DNA from: Arcobacter sp. | Lineage (GTDB): Bacteria; Campylobacterota; Campylobacteria; Campylobacterales; Arcobacteraceae | DNA: 64,000 bases | Assembly (NCBI GenBank): GCA_002869565.1 | Contig: PKUJ01000018.1 | Coordinates: 50,765 to 114,764 of the forward strand | Reading direction: 5' to 3' | Part shown: positions 9,064 through 17,153 of the stretch, one piece after another | Layout of the letters: the number at the start of each line of letters is the position of its first letter | Position numbering within the stretch: the first letter of the stretch is position 1 | Made by a program: the position numbers and the translations under genes | The notes under the pieces: generated by a model | What the model saw: the letters and a program-made list of their open reading frames with translations, nothing else | What the model was told of the DNA's origin: nothing | Database searches by the model: none

Positions 9064-9951
9064 TCAATCTTCTTCAAAAGTTTTTATTATCGCTTGTTTT
9101 AAAGTATATTTTGGCTTCCAATTTGGAACTATCTTACTATCTTCCCAAGGAAACATACATTCTCTATTTCGGTAAGGTCTTCTATCCCAATTGATATTTA
9201 ACTTAGTATTTGTTGCATTCTCAAAAACTTTTGAAAGTTCCTTTAAAGTCATTCTTTCCTCTGATTTGACTGCAAATACTTTATTTTTAAATTCAAATCT
9301 TTCATCTGAATTTAAATGCTTAATCAAAATATAATATGCATTGATAACATCTTCAATATAACTGATGTCAATTATTTGTTCTCCTGCTGACATACTTAAA
9401 GATTCACCTGATTTTGCTATTTTATTCCAAATGTTAAATATTTTATTTCGCGTATCACTTGGACCAAATGTATCATTTAACTTTATTGTTGTAAAAGTTA
9501 AATTTGATGTCTCAGTATAATATTTAGCAATATCTTGAAATGCTTCTTTTGTAGCTGCATAAAGATTTATAGGGTTATATTTCTCATTTTTATAATTTTG
9601 CCAAAAAGTTCCTGTATTTATAAACCATTGAACATTTGAATTAATACAAGCTTCTAGAAGTTCTGTGCCGAACTTTATATTTGAAGATATTAAGTTTGAT
9701 ATATCATTTTCCTTATGTGTTGTTAAAAATAAAGATGCTAAATGAATAACACCATTGAATTTTTCTTTTTTAAGATAGATGATTAAACTATCAATATTTT
9801 CATCATATTTGAATATTTTGACTTTATTATTTATTTTAGAAATATTACTTTTACTTCTTACTATACAATGAACTTCATAGTTCTTATCAATTAAAAACTT
9901 CACTAAGTTTTGTCCAATAAATCCTGTTGCTCCAGTAACTAGTATTTTCAT
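9064..9951 (-). CDS. NAD-dependent epimerase/reductase, CDP-dideoxyhexose synthase-like
   Basis: A 295-residue extended SDR: TGATGFIG at 6-13 binds NAD(P), and Tyr131-x3-Lys135 (NLYAATK) is the catalytic pair, with Thr113/Thr115 in the serine position. It overlaps the RmlC-like gene by 4 bases and is followed directly by rfbH. In CDP-3,6-dideoxysugar pathways the last step is an SDR that reduces C4 (abequose, paratose or ascarylose synthases), and this gene fits that role by position. The stereochemistry, and therefore the sugar made, cannot be read from sequence. Confidence 0.8.
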   Translation of the reverse strand: MKILVTGATGFIGQNLVKFLIDKNYEVHCIVRSKSNISKINNKVKIFKYDENIDSLIIYLKKEKFNGVIHLASLFLTTHKENDISNLISSNIKFGTELLEACINSNVQWFINTGTFWQNYKNEKYNPINLYAATKEAFQDIAKYYTETSNLTFTTIKLNDTFGPSDTRNKIFNIWNKIAKSGESLSMSAGEQIIDISYIEDVINAYYILIKHLNSDERFEFKNKVFAVKSEERMTLKELSKVFENATNTKLNINWDRRPYRNRECMFPWEDSKIVPNWKPKYTLKQAIIKTFEED

Positions 9952-10502
9952 TTAATTAGTTCAGCTTTAAAAGGAGTTATAAAATTGTTAAAGTTTTGAA
10001 AGGATAAATCTCTATCTGATAATTTAGGATTAATAGATTCCCAATTAAAATCAAAAGAATCATACTTAATTCCATCATCATTACTTGGAGAATAGCAAGT
10101 TGTTTGCATATAGGTTACATTTGTATTATTTTCTAAAGATTTAAAGCCATGAGCTAATCCTATAGGAATAATTAATATTTTTCTATTCTCACTTGATAGT
10201 TTAATAGAAAAGTATTCTCCATAAGTAGGGGAATTTTCTCTTATATCTAAAACTACATCTAAAATACTTCCAGAGGGTACATATACTAATTTTATATAAT
10301 CATGAGGAGGTGTTTGAAAATGCATACCTCTTATTACATCTTTATGAGATATTGTATAATAAGTTTCTTTTATATCTATATTCAAGCCATTTTCTATAAA
10401 AAAATCATTTGTAAATGTTTTTACAAATTTACCTCTTATATCTTCAAATATTCTAGGTTCAAATATTTTTAAACCTTCAATAGGTGTATTAATTATTTTC
10501 AT
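9948..10502 (-). CDS. RmlC-like sugar 3,5- or 5-epimerase
   Basis: A 184-residue cupin of the dTDP-4-dehydrorhamnose 3,5-epimerase family, the family's usual length. Visible hallmarks are VIRGMHFQ with the catalytic-base position His61, the acidic FEDIRGKF N-terminal segment, and IPIGLAHGF near 116-124. The neighbouring rfbH and SDR genes, with a cytidylyltransferase remnant just upstream, argue that the substrate is a CDP rather than a dTDP sugar, as for the epimerase of the CDP-ascarylose pathway. That assignment is inference; a dTDP-rhamnose role is possible, but no rmlABD genes are nearby. Confidence 0.8.
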   Translation of the reverse strand: MKIINTPIEGLKIFEPRIFEDIRGKFVKTFTNDFFIENGLNIDIKETYYTISHKDVIRGMHFQTPPHDYIKLVYVPSGSILDVVLDIRENSPTYGEYFSIKLSSENRKILIIPIGLAHGFKSLENNTNVTYMQTTCYSPSNDDGIKYDSFDFNWESINPKLSDRDLSFQNFNNFITPFKAELIK

Positions 10503-10635
10503 CTATTTAGTCCATTCTTTATTTTGATTTTGATCATGATTAATCTCGTAATCTATTGTATTCCAATGTATTGGTTTTTCCCCTCTTTTCACTAAGTTTC
10601 GTGCCATAACCTCCTGCAAGAATCAATACTTCCAT
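10503..10635 (-). pseudogene. Remnant of glucose-1-phosphate cytidylyltransferase (ddhA/rfbF)
   Basis: The region reads from an ATG at 10635 as MEVLILAGGYGTKLSEKR, very close to the N-terminus of glucose-1-phosphate cytidylyltransferase (nucleotide-binding LAGGYGTRLSE). The frame then shifts by one base at a G run near 10578; in the new frame the DNA reads GEKPIHWNTIDY, resembling the GxKPILWH segment that lies farther on in the same enzyme, and ends at TAG 10503. The intervening and C-terminal sequence is gone (family length about 255 residues). It directly precedes the RmlC-like gene. It is a decayed first-step gene of the CDP-dideoxyhexose pathway. Confidence 0.75.
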
Positions 10636-10637
10636 TT

Positions 10638-11321
10638 TTAAACCTTAATTTGTAATAATTTTTCTGCTAATAAAAAATCTTTTTCTTCACTAACTTTAAT
10701 TGCATGTAAAGGATTGATATCAAATAAAATTCTATTTTCACCTAAAGAACCGTATCCTTTATTTTCTATTCTTTTCATAAATTTTTTAGCATCCCATATT
10801 GTAATTGCCCAATTAAGTATAGATATTTTTTCATTATCTTGACTTGGAGCTAAAGGTTCATTAATTTTTATATTTATAGCTTTCCCATCACAAAAAGTTT
10901 GCATTTGTGTTGAACTTGAGGTTATAAGTGTATCACACGTACTGTTTTTATATGTTTCAAAAGTATTTATTATATCTTCAGTAGTAACTAATGGACATAC
11001 AGGATTAATCATAATTAATGTGTCTGCTTGAAGTTTTTTCATAATATCGTAATTAAAATCTTCACTAGTTGCTTTATCCTCTGCAAGTTTTTTATCTCTT
11101 TTATAAATTTTAAAATCTGTATATGTCTTTATCACGTAATCTATAATTTCTGTATCATCTGTATTTACATACATTTCTTTAGTTATATTTGCCTTTATGC
11201 TTGCATCAATAGTGTATGAAATCATGGGTTTATTATTCATAAGTCGAAAATTTTTTCTTGGGACTCTTTTACTTCCTTCTCTTGCAGGTATATGTAAAAC
11301 TATTTTTCCCAAATTTCTCAT
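10638..11321 (-). CDS. Acylneuraminate cytidylyltransferase-like CMP-sugar synthetase
   Basis: A 227-residue protein of the CMP-sialic acid/CMP-Kdo synthetase superfamily. The nucleotide-binding loop is IPAREGSKRVPRKNF at 11-25, and MINPVCPLVTTEDI near 105-118 matches the conserved CTP-binding Q/NPxSPL region. The length fits NeuA/PseF-type enzymes. It overlaps the AroB-like gene by 4 bases and closes the seven-gene sugar cluster 10638-16142. It is expected to couple CTP to an alpha-keto acid or phosphate-bearing sugar-like product of that cluster; the substrate is unknown. Confidence 0.8.
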   Translation of the reverse strand: MRNLGKIVLHIPAREGSKRVPRKNFRLMNNKPMISYTIDASIKANITKEMYVNTDDTEIIDYVIKTYTDFKIYKRDKKLAEDKATSEDFNYDIMKKLQADTLIMINPVCPLVTTEDIINTFETYKNSTCDTLITSSSTQMQTFCDGKAINIKINEPLAPSQDNEKISILNWAITIWDAKKFMKRIENKGYGSLGENRILFDINPLHAIKVSEEKDFLLAEKLLQIKV

Positions 11322-12382
11322 ATTATCCCTTTATAAAATTTTTCTGAATATTCTTGAACAAGTATTTCTATTTCATTATTCATTTTAAAAGATTTTAATG
11401 CTACTTCTCCATAAGAAATAGGAATAATTAAATTATAACAATCTAAATCATTTTTTTTATCTTTTCTTAAGGCTTTTATAAAAACTTCAAAATTAAAACT
11501 TATAAAATCTGATGTCTTTAAATTTAAAAATAATAAATCATGTAAAGTATTAAAATCATTTTCTTTTATATTTCCTATTCTATAAGCGATAAAATTTGCA
11601 ATATCTAAACCAATATTTACTGCAATACCATGGGGAATTCGAAAGTTTGTAGCTGATTCTAAGGCATGACCAAAAGAATGCCCATAATTCATTTTTAATC
11701 TTTCCCCTTGATCAAGAGGGTCTATTTCTAAAATTCTATTTTTAAAATTTAGTGAATTATAAATCATTGTTGATAAAATTGAGTTATTTTTTTTATATTC
11801 ATTTAGTTGTTGAATAATTAAATTTGTTGATTCTTTTCCTGAAAGTAAATGAACTTTTAATATTTCACCAATACCAGAACGTATGTCATCTTCTTTTAAT
11901 GTTGAAAGAAATTTTGTAAAAATAAAGATTTTAGAAGGTGGGTAGAAATTTCCTATAATATTTTTCCATTCTTTAAAATTTAGTGAACTTTTCCCTCCTA
12001 TACAACTGTCAGCTTGTGCAAGAAGAGTTGTAGGTATCCATATCCATTTAATTCCTCTAAATAGGATACTCATGCTAAATGTCGCTAGGTCCTGAGTTAT
12101 TCCTCCACCAATCGCAATAATAGTATCTTTTCTTTTTATGTTTAAATGCATTAGTTTTTCACAAATCTCTAAGGCATATTCTGGTCTTTTTTTATCTTCT
12201 AAAGCCTCTATAAGAATGATTTTGTCTTTTTCAATTTTTAAATCTTTATTATATAAATCAAAAACATTTTTATCAATAATTACAGCTTTAGTACTTTCTA
12301 ATAGCTCTAAAATATCTTGAAAATTGGTATCAATTATAAGTTCATATGTTTCTTTATCAGAGAATATATCTATTTTATTCAA
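11318..12382 (-). CDS. 3-dehydroquinate synthase-like sugar phosphate cyclase
   Basis: An AroB-superfamily protein of about 354 residues. I place the start at TTG 12382, because GGAGG lies 7-8 bases upstream; an ATG at 12397 would leave that site unused. Conserved features are AIGGGITQDLATF (NAD binding), IPTTLLAQADSCIGGKSSLN, and the zinc ligands Glu in SGIGEILK, His in NYGHSFGHALES and His in PHGIAVNIG, with the two histidines 16 residues apart as in AroB. It is probably not the housekeeping AroB: it sits between an SDR and a CMP-sugar synthetase next to a GmhA-like isomerase. It may cyclise a heptulose phosphate (compare 2-epi-5-epi-valiolone synthases), or DAHP. Confidence 0.8.
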   Translation of the reverse strand: MNKIDIFSDKETYELIIDTNFQDILELLESTKAVIIDKNVFDLYNKDLKIEKDKIILIEALEDKKRPEYALEICEKLMHLNIKRKDTIIAIGGGITQDLATFSMSILFRGIKWIWIPTTLLAQADSCIGGKSSLNFKEWKNIIGNFYPPSKIFIFTKFLSTLKEDDIRSGIGEILKVHLLSGKESTNLIIQQLNEYKKNNSILSTMIYNSLNFKNRILEIDPLDQGERLKMNYGHSFGHALESATNFRIPHGIAVNIGLDIANFIAYRIGNIKENDFNTLHDLLFLNLKTSDFISFNFEVFIKALRKDKKNDLDCYNLIIPISYGEVALKSFKMNNEIEILVQEYSEKFYKGII

Positions 12383-13103
12383 GGGTAAACCCTCCATCTA
12401 TGATGATATTTTGTCCAGTTATATATGTATTAAATTCAGAACATAAGAATAATATTAGAGGTGCAATATCTTTTGCACTAGCTAGTCTTTTCAAGGGAAT
12501 TCTTTTCGCCATAATTTTCATTTGTTCTTCTCCTAAGACTTTTCTTGTAAGTTCTGTATCAACAAATCCTGGAGAAACGCAATTTACCAATATATTATGA
12601 TCAGCTAAATCAATCGACATAGTTTTAGTAACTCCAATAATACCTGATTTTGTAGCAGTATAGGGGCTTCTTCCCATTTTACTGACTGTTCCAAAAATTG
12701 AGCCTATATTTATAATGGAACCTTTTTTATTTTCTATCATTTTTTTTGAAACTAAAGATGTAATGTATATTGGTGCAGTTAAGTTAGTTAAAATTATATT
12801 TTCTAAATCTTCATAATCAGTTTTTTCTATAGGATTAATTCTATTTATGCCAACATTATTTATACAAATATCAAAACCGTTATATTTATTTATAATTGAG
12901 TTAATTTGATTTTTACAATTATTCTCGTTATTTATAAATAATTTCTCATAATGGCAATTAAATTCTTTTGTTATGAAGTTATCTTTAGTTCCAGTTATAA
13001 TTACAGTTGCATTTAATTCCTCAAATGCTTTAGCTATTTCAAATCCAATTCCTCTCGTTGCACCTGTAATTAATACTTTTTTATTTTTAAAATCTAATAA
13101 CAA
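12375..13103 (-). CDS. Short-chain dehydrogenase/reductase (FabG-like)
   Basis: A 242-residue classical SDR: LITGATRGIG at 11-20, NNVG in the NNAG position, and a catalytic triad with Ser in INIGSIFG and Tyr-x3-Lys in SPYTATKSG. It ends with IIDGGFTLE, the usual FabG-type C-terminus. Its stop overlaps the TTG start of the AroB-like gene. Although FabG-like, it is embedded in a sugar cluster, so it probably oxidises or reduces a hydroxyl of the sugar/cyclitol intermediate rather than a fatty acid. Cofactor preference is not clear. Confidence 0.82.
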   Translation of the reverse strand: MLLDFKNKKVLITGATRGIGFEIAKAFEELNATVIITGTKDNFITKEFNCHYEKLFINNENNCKNQINSIINKYNGFDICINNVGINRINPIEKTDYEDLENIILTNLTAPIYITSLVSKKMIENKKGSIINIGSIFGTVSKMGRSPYTATKSGIIGVTKTMSIDLADHNILVNCVSPGFVDTELTRKVLGEEQMKIMAKRIPLKRLASAKDIAPLILFLCSEFNTYITGQNIIIDGGFTLE

Positions 13104-13104
13104 T

Positions 13105-13608
13105 TTAATTCCTCCACTTTGAAATAGGTAATTTTATTACTGTTTTATATACTAATTCACTAGTTTTAAATTTAGGTAAACCAATATGCCCATCATCTGG
13201 AAAAAATATGGCTAAATCATTTTTTTGTAGTAAAAACTTTGAAGTATTATCAACTAATTTATAAGTGGTTAAATCTTTTATAGAACAATATTCTTTACTG
13301 ACTTCTAATTTATCAATATCAATATATTCCATTTGTTCACTACCTGAAAGGATTAGTTGAAAATCAATATAGTTTTTATGAGATTCTATAAAACATTCTT
13401 CTCTTTTCTTTGTATAAAATACTTGTTCTAAAGCAAAAATATCATCATCTATCTGTACTTTATCAAAGGAACCAACAGGTAGAGAATATATTCGTTTATT
13501 TATTTCACTGTTTGGATTTAATGCTTGTTCCAAATAATCAAAAACTTTTTCTAGTTTGTGTTTTTTTAAAAATATTTTTAATTTAAAAACATTTCCAATA
13601 ATTGCCAT
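13105..13608 (-). CDS. YhcH/YjgK/YiaL (DUF386, NanQ-like) cupin
   Basis: A protein of about 167 residues. The start is placed at ATG 13608 (MAIIGNVF), which has AAGGA about 6 bases upstream; an in-frame ATG at 13626 lies 5' of that site. Signature features are ESHKNYIDFQLILSGSEQM and FFPDDGHIGLP, which contain the metal-binding histidines and acidic residue of the family. Escherichia coli YhcH (NanQ) is a sialic acid anomerase, and YiaL-type members act on keto-sugars. Presence beside a CMP-sugar synthetase suggests it opens or interconverts anomers of the cluster's sugar. It overlaps the upstream dehydrogenase stop by one base. Confidence 0.8.
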   Translation of the reverse strand: MAIIGNVFKLKIFLKKHKLEKVFDYLEQALNPNSEINKRIYSLPVGSFDKVQIDDDIFALEQVFYTKKREECFIESHKNYIDFQLILSGSEQMEYIDIDKLEVSKEYCSIKDLTTYKLVDNTSKFLLQKNDLAIFFPDDGHIGLPKFKTSELVYKTVIKLPISKWRN

Positions 13609-14567
13609 TATTTTTCCTTTGTCCATTCAATTATATTTGTAATTGAAGCTAATCCCATAGCCAGTACTGCTTCTTCTGCATTTCCACCTATATGAGGTGT
13701 ATTAATTAGATTCTGAAAACTAAGTAATTCTTTGTCTTCAGGTGGTTCTATCTCATATGCATCGATTGCTGCACCAGCTATAATATTATTTTTCAAAGCC
13801 CACTTTAAATCATCTTGATTTACAATACCACCTCTAGCTGTATTAATAATCAAAGTAGTTGGTTTCATCATTTTTAATGATTTTATATTTATTAAATATT
13901 TTGTAGTAGTATCTAGTGGAGTATGTATTGTTATTACATCTGCTTCTTTAAATATTTTTTCTTTAGATGTTTCTATTAGATTATTATTTTGATAGTATTC
14001 ATTTTGATTTATTATATCATTTACAAGAATTTTACAATTAAACGGCTTTAATAGTTGAATTAGATCTTTACCTACATTACCAACTCCAATAATTCCAATT
14101 GTTTTATTGCTTAATTGTGTCCCTCCATCTTTTTGCCAAATATTATTTTTTAATAAGTTCGATGATACATAAATATTTCTAATAAGGCTTAACATAGAGC
14201 CTAATACTAATTCTGATACAGAACGTTTATTTATACCTTGTGTATGTAAAACTTGTACCTTATATTTATTACATGCCTCAAGGTCTATATTATCCAGTCC
14301 TACTCCATATTTTGATATAGCCTTTAATTTTGGTAGAGATGATAATACTGATTCATCAATAATATCTAATCCTACTATAGCTATATCACATTTAGATAAA
14401 AAATTAATTAATTCAGTTTTAGAAAATCTCTTTAATGGAGTATTTATTAATATTTGTTTAAAACCAAAATTATTTAAATGAGAAATAAGTTGCTCATTTT
14501 TTGAGAAAGCAACAGTTGTGACCCCAACAATTAGATTATTTATCACTGTAAAATCCAGAATTTTCAT
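13608..14567 (-). CDS. D-isomer specific 2-hydroxyacid dehydrogenase
   Basis: About 319 residues from the ATG at 14567, which is preceded by AAAGAA; an in-frame TTG lies 12 bases farther upstream. NAD-binding motif: GIIGVGNVGKDLIQLL followed by an acidic residue about 20 residues later. The catalytic set is visible: Arg in NTARGGIVNQDD, Glu in AYEIEPPED, His in NTPHIGGNAEEA. Family members are phosphoglycerate, glycerate or lactate dehydrogenases. Here it overlaps the Gfo/Idh/MocA gene by 32 bases and sits in the seven-gene sugar cluster, so it may act on a 2-keto acid or keto-sugar intermediate. Confidence 0.85.
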   Translation of the reverse strand: MKILDFTVINNLIVGVTTVAFSKNEQLISHLNNFGFKQILINTPLKRFSKTELINFLSKCDIAIVGLDIIDESVLSSLPKLKAISKYGVGLDNIDLEACNKYKVQVLHTQGINKRSVSELVLGSMLSLIRNIYVSSNLLKNNIWQKDGGTQLSNKTIGIIGVGNVGKDLIQLLKPFNCKILVNDIINQNEYYQNNNLIETSKEKIFKEADVITIHTPLDTTTKYLINIKSLKMMKPTTLIINTARGGIVNQDDLKWALKNNIIAGAAIDAYEIEPPEDKELLSFQNLINTPHIGGNAEEAVLAMGLASITNIIEWTKEK

Positions 14568-15546
14568 ATATTCTTTCAACTAATCTTAATGTTTCAAAAG
14601 CATCTTGACTTGTGCCATTTATTATTGGTGTTTTATTTAAAATAGCATCTATAAATTCATCCACTTCTAATTTCCATGAATCATCATTTTCAAACCATGT
14701 AGTAGTTTCTTTTGGTTTCCCCATAGCAAAAGTTATGTCTTCAAATTCTCTTCTTCCAATAACTAATTTTTCTGGAGCATAACTCCTTGTTGCTGATAAT
14801 ATTCCATCAAGATTTATATAACCTTCTTCAAAACACATTTCAAGTAAAAACTTATGTTTCCATTGTGTAGCACTGGAATGTAGCATCGCTGTCACTTTTT
14901 CATTCGATTGCATAATAGCAAAAGCATTATCTTCTGCTTCAATATTCCAATATGAAGTTGTTACAAAACTATTTATATGAATAAAATCTTGATTTGCAAA
15001 ATATCTCATTAAATCAAGCATATGAATACCTTGATCAATAAGTATGCCTCCTCCTGAATATTCACGATAATTTCTCCAATTTTTATCATAATCAATACTT
15101 CCCGCTTTACCATATACTCCTCTAAGCCATAGTAATTTCCCCATGCTTCCAGACTCGATAATTTTTTTTGCTTCCATTACTGAGTAATGATATCTATGAT
15201 TAAAACCATATTTTAATATCAAGTTTGAGTTTCTTTCCACTTCTATTACTGATAATAACTCTTTACTTGTTCGTGCAGGAGGTTTTTCACAAAAAACATG
15301 TTTGCCAGCATTCAATGCTTTAGTTGTATAATCTGCAAGTACATTATTGAATGTACATATAAATACGGCATCTATATCTTGATCTAAAAGTTCTTCAAAA
15401 GAGTGGCAAAATACGATACTACTATCTAAATTATATGGTTCATTTATATCAAATATAGCTTTTACTATTGTATGTTCATTTTTAGATAGTTCTAAAGCTC
15501 TAATTTGCCCAATTTTACCAAACCCTACTATACCAATTTTTAACAT
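14536..15546 (-). CDS. Gfo/Idh/MocA family oxidoreductase
   Basis: A 336-residue protein. The N-terminal Rossmann fold begins IGIVGFGKIGQIRALEL; the catalytic EKP motif is in FCEKPPARTSKEL near 95-100, and GGGILIDQGIHMLDLMRY carries the conserved aspartate and histidine of the C-terminal domain. Enzymes of this family oxidise sugars, inositols or NDP-sugars with NAD(P). It lies 2 bases after the GmhA-like gene and overlaps the hydroxyacid dehydrogenase. A cyclitol or keto-sugar substrate would fit the adjacent AroB-like cyclase; this is inference. Confidence 0.88.
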   Translation of the reverse strand: MLKIGIVGFGKIGQIRALELSKNEHTIVKAIFDINEPYNLDSSIVFCHSFEELLDQDIDAVFICTFNNVLADYTTKALNAGKHVFCEKPPARTSKELLSVIEVERNSNLILKYGFNHRYHYSVMEAKKIIESGSMGKLLWLRGVYGKAGSIDYDKNWRNYREYSGGGILIDQGIHMLDLMRYFANQDFIHINSFVTTSYWNIEAEDNAFAIMQSNEKVTAMLHSSATQWKHKFLLEMCFEEGYINLDGILSATRSYAPEKLVIGRREFEDITFAMGKPKETTTWFENDDSWKLEVDEFIDAILNKTPIINGTSQDAFETLRLVERIYENSGFYSDK

Positions 15547-15548
15547 TT

Positions 15549-16142
15549 CTAATCCATTGTATAAGTAGATTTTGTTTCAGGTTTTAAAGATACATAATAT
15601 GAATAAATTATATGGTCAAGAATCATGTGCATATCTTCAACTAATCCATATTCACCTTCGTTGGTATTTATGTGAAATTTTATATCTGCAATTTCTTTTA
15701 ATCTACCTCCTTCAAAACCTGTCATTCCAATTATTGAAGTACCAATTTCCTTCGCGTACTCAACGGCTTTAATAATATTTTCACTCTTGCCACTGCATGA
15801 AATGGCGATTAAAAGATCATTTTTTGTAAGTTTATTTTTTAATTGTGCATAAAAAATATTTTCATATCCTATATCATTTGCAATTGCAGTACAAATTGAA
15901 TTATTATCACTTAAACTTTCTACATTAAAATTTCTAATTTCTCTAAGTTTTAATCCTACAGAAAAATCATTTGCCATGTGTGAAGCAGTCGCTGAACTTC
16001 CTCCATTACCAATAATATAAATTTTGCCATTAGTTGAGTGTACTTTTTCTAATTTTAAAATAATATTAGTTATTGATTCAATATCTATATTTTTTAATAG
16101 AGTAGTCAATTTTGAAATATAATTAGATATGAAATTTTCCAT
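15549..16142 (-). CDS. SIS-domain phosphoheptose isomerase-like protein
   Basis: A 197-residue SIS protein similar in length and layout to GmhA: IIGNGGSSATASHMANDF is the phosphosugar-binding loop, AISCSGKSENIIKAVEYA the second conserved serine-rich segment, and LVEDMHMILDHIIYSY the C-terminal helix with the metal/catalytic His-Asp residues of GmhA. GmhA converts sedoheptulose 7-phosphate to D-glycero-D-manno-heptose 7-phosphate. As the first gene of the 10638-16142 cluster it suggests that a heptose (or heptulose) phosphate feeds the pathway. It may be separate from the core-LPS gmhA of the genome. Confidence 0.82.
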   Translation of the reverse strand: MENFISNYISKLTTLLKNIDIESITNIILKLEKVHSTNGKIYIIGNGGSSATASHMANDFSVGLKLREIRNFNVESLSDNNSICTAIANDIGYENIFYAQLKNKLTKNDLLIAISCSGKSENIIKAVEYAKEIGTSIIGMTGFEGGRLKEIADIKFHINTNEGEYGLVEDMHMILDHIIYSYYVSLKPETKSTYTMD

Positions 16143-16152
16143 TTTTTAATCC

Positions 16153-17139
16153 TTAGTTAAAAATATTTTTTACATATAATTTCCAAATTTTGTTAAAAAT
16201 TAATCTACTATCTTTAGAGTTCAAAATACTCTCAATTATATCTCCATAATATTGGTGAACATACATTTCTTTAAAATTTAGTGTATCGGTATTTATGTGT
16301 AATATTTCTTTATATACTGTTTTGATTGCTGAACGATTATGATTTTGACTTAATCCTAATTTTAAATAGTCATCACATACTGGATCATACGGTGCTGATT
16401 TAATCAAACTTTCAAAAGATTCTAAATTCATAGAACTTAATCTCTCATCAAAAATTATAGGACATACAAAATCAGATTTTACTAAAACCTTTTCAAGTAA
16501 TAATATTTTATGATCGTAATTTAAATATCGATTAGATATAAATATTGAACATTTTGATACTAATTCTATTAAACTATTTATCTGTTCTATATGGATATCA
16601 TAAGTTGTTCTAGGTATAGATTCATATGTAAACCCAACAAATTTTATAGATGGAAACCGTACTTTTAAATCGTGGATGAAGTTCATAAAAGATGAATCAT
16701 TTAAATTTATATCTGTAGCTAGAAACCCAATAGTATTTGGACAAAAAATGTCTTTAATCTTATTATCATTATTTGCTTGAGATAAACTATGTAAAAAAAT
16801 TGCTTCATTAAATCCTTGACTTGTTTTATCCATTAGTTCATATGGAGAATTTTGAAGATTTTCTTGTGTAATATGATTTTTAAAAGATATAGTACTTTTT
16901 GAACCAATATCTTTTTCATTTAAATTGTATTTAAATCCAAAACCTTCAATATCATAAATATCATCTATTTTTTCAAGTTTTTTATCGGCTAAAATTGTAT
17001 CAATTAACTGATCGTCTAAATAAATATCAATATTCTGGATTTCTTCACTATTAACTTTTTTACAAAAACCTATAAATGAAAAGTAATTTTCAGTATGAAG
17101 AACGCCATATGTTTTTTCTTTTCTTGATAATATTGACAT
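16153..17139 (-). CDS. Unrecognised protein of the glycosylation island
   Basis: About 328 residues counted from the ATG at 17139 (AAGTAGG just upstream; a GTG lies two codons earlier). I recognise no domain. The first 100 residues look beta-rich (YFSFIGFCKKVNSEEIQNID, IYLDDQLID), and the remainder is mixed alpha/beta with a strand-loop NTIGFLATDINLND near residue 139 and SIFISNRYLNYDHK near 212 that could be a GT-B-like or nucleotide-binding half. There is no signal peptide or membrane helix. It sits between the Maf gene and the GmhA-like gene, so a glycan or flagellin-glycosylation role is likely by context only. Confidence 0.6.
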   Translation of the reverse strand: MSILSRKEKTYGVLHTENYFSFIGFCKKVNSEEIQNIDIYLDDQLIDTILADKKLEKIDDIYDIEGFGFKYNLNEKDIGSKSTISFKNHITQENLQNSPYELMDKTSQGFNEAIFLHSLSQANNDNKIKDIFCPNTIGFLATDINLNDSSFMNFIHDLKVRFPSIKFVGFTYESIPRTTYDIHIEQINSLIELVSKCSIFISNRYLNYDHKILLLEKVLVKSDFVCPIIFDERLSSMNLESFESLIKSAPYDPVCDDYLKLGLSQNHNRSAIKTVYKEILHINTDTLNFKEMYVHQYYGDIIESILNSKDSRLIFNKIWKLYVKNIFN

Positions 17140-17153
17140 ATTCACCTACTTTC

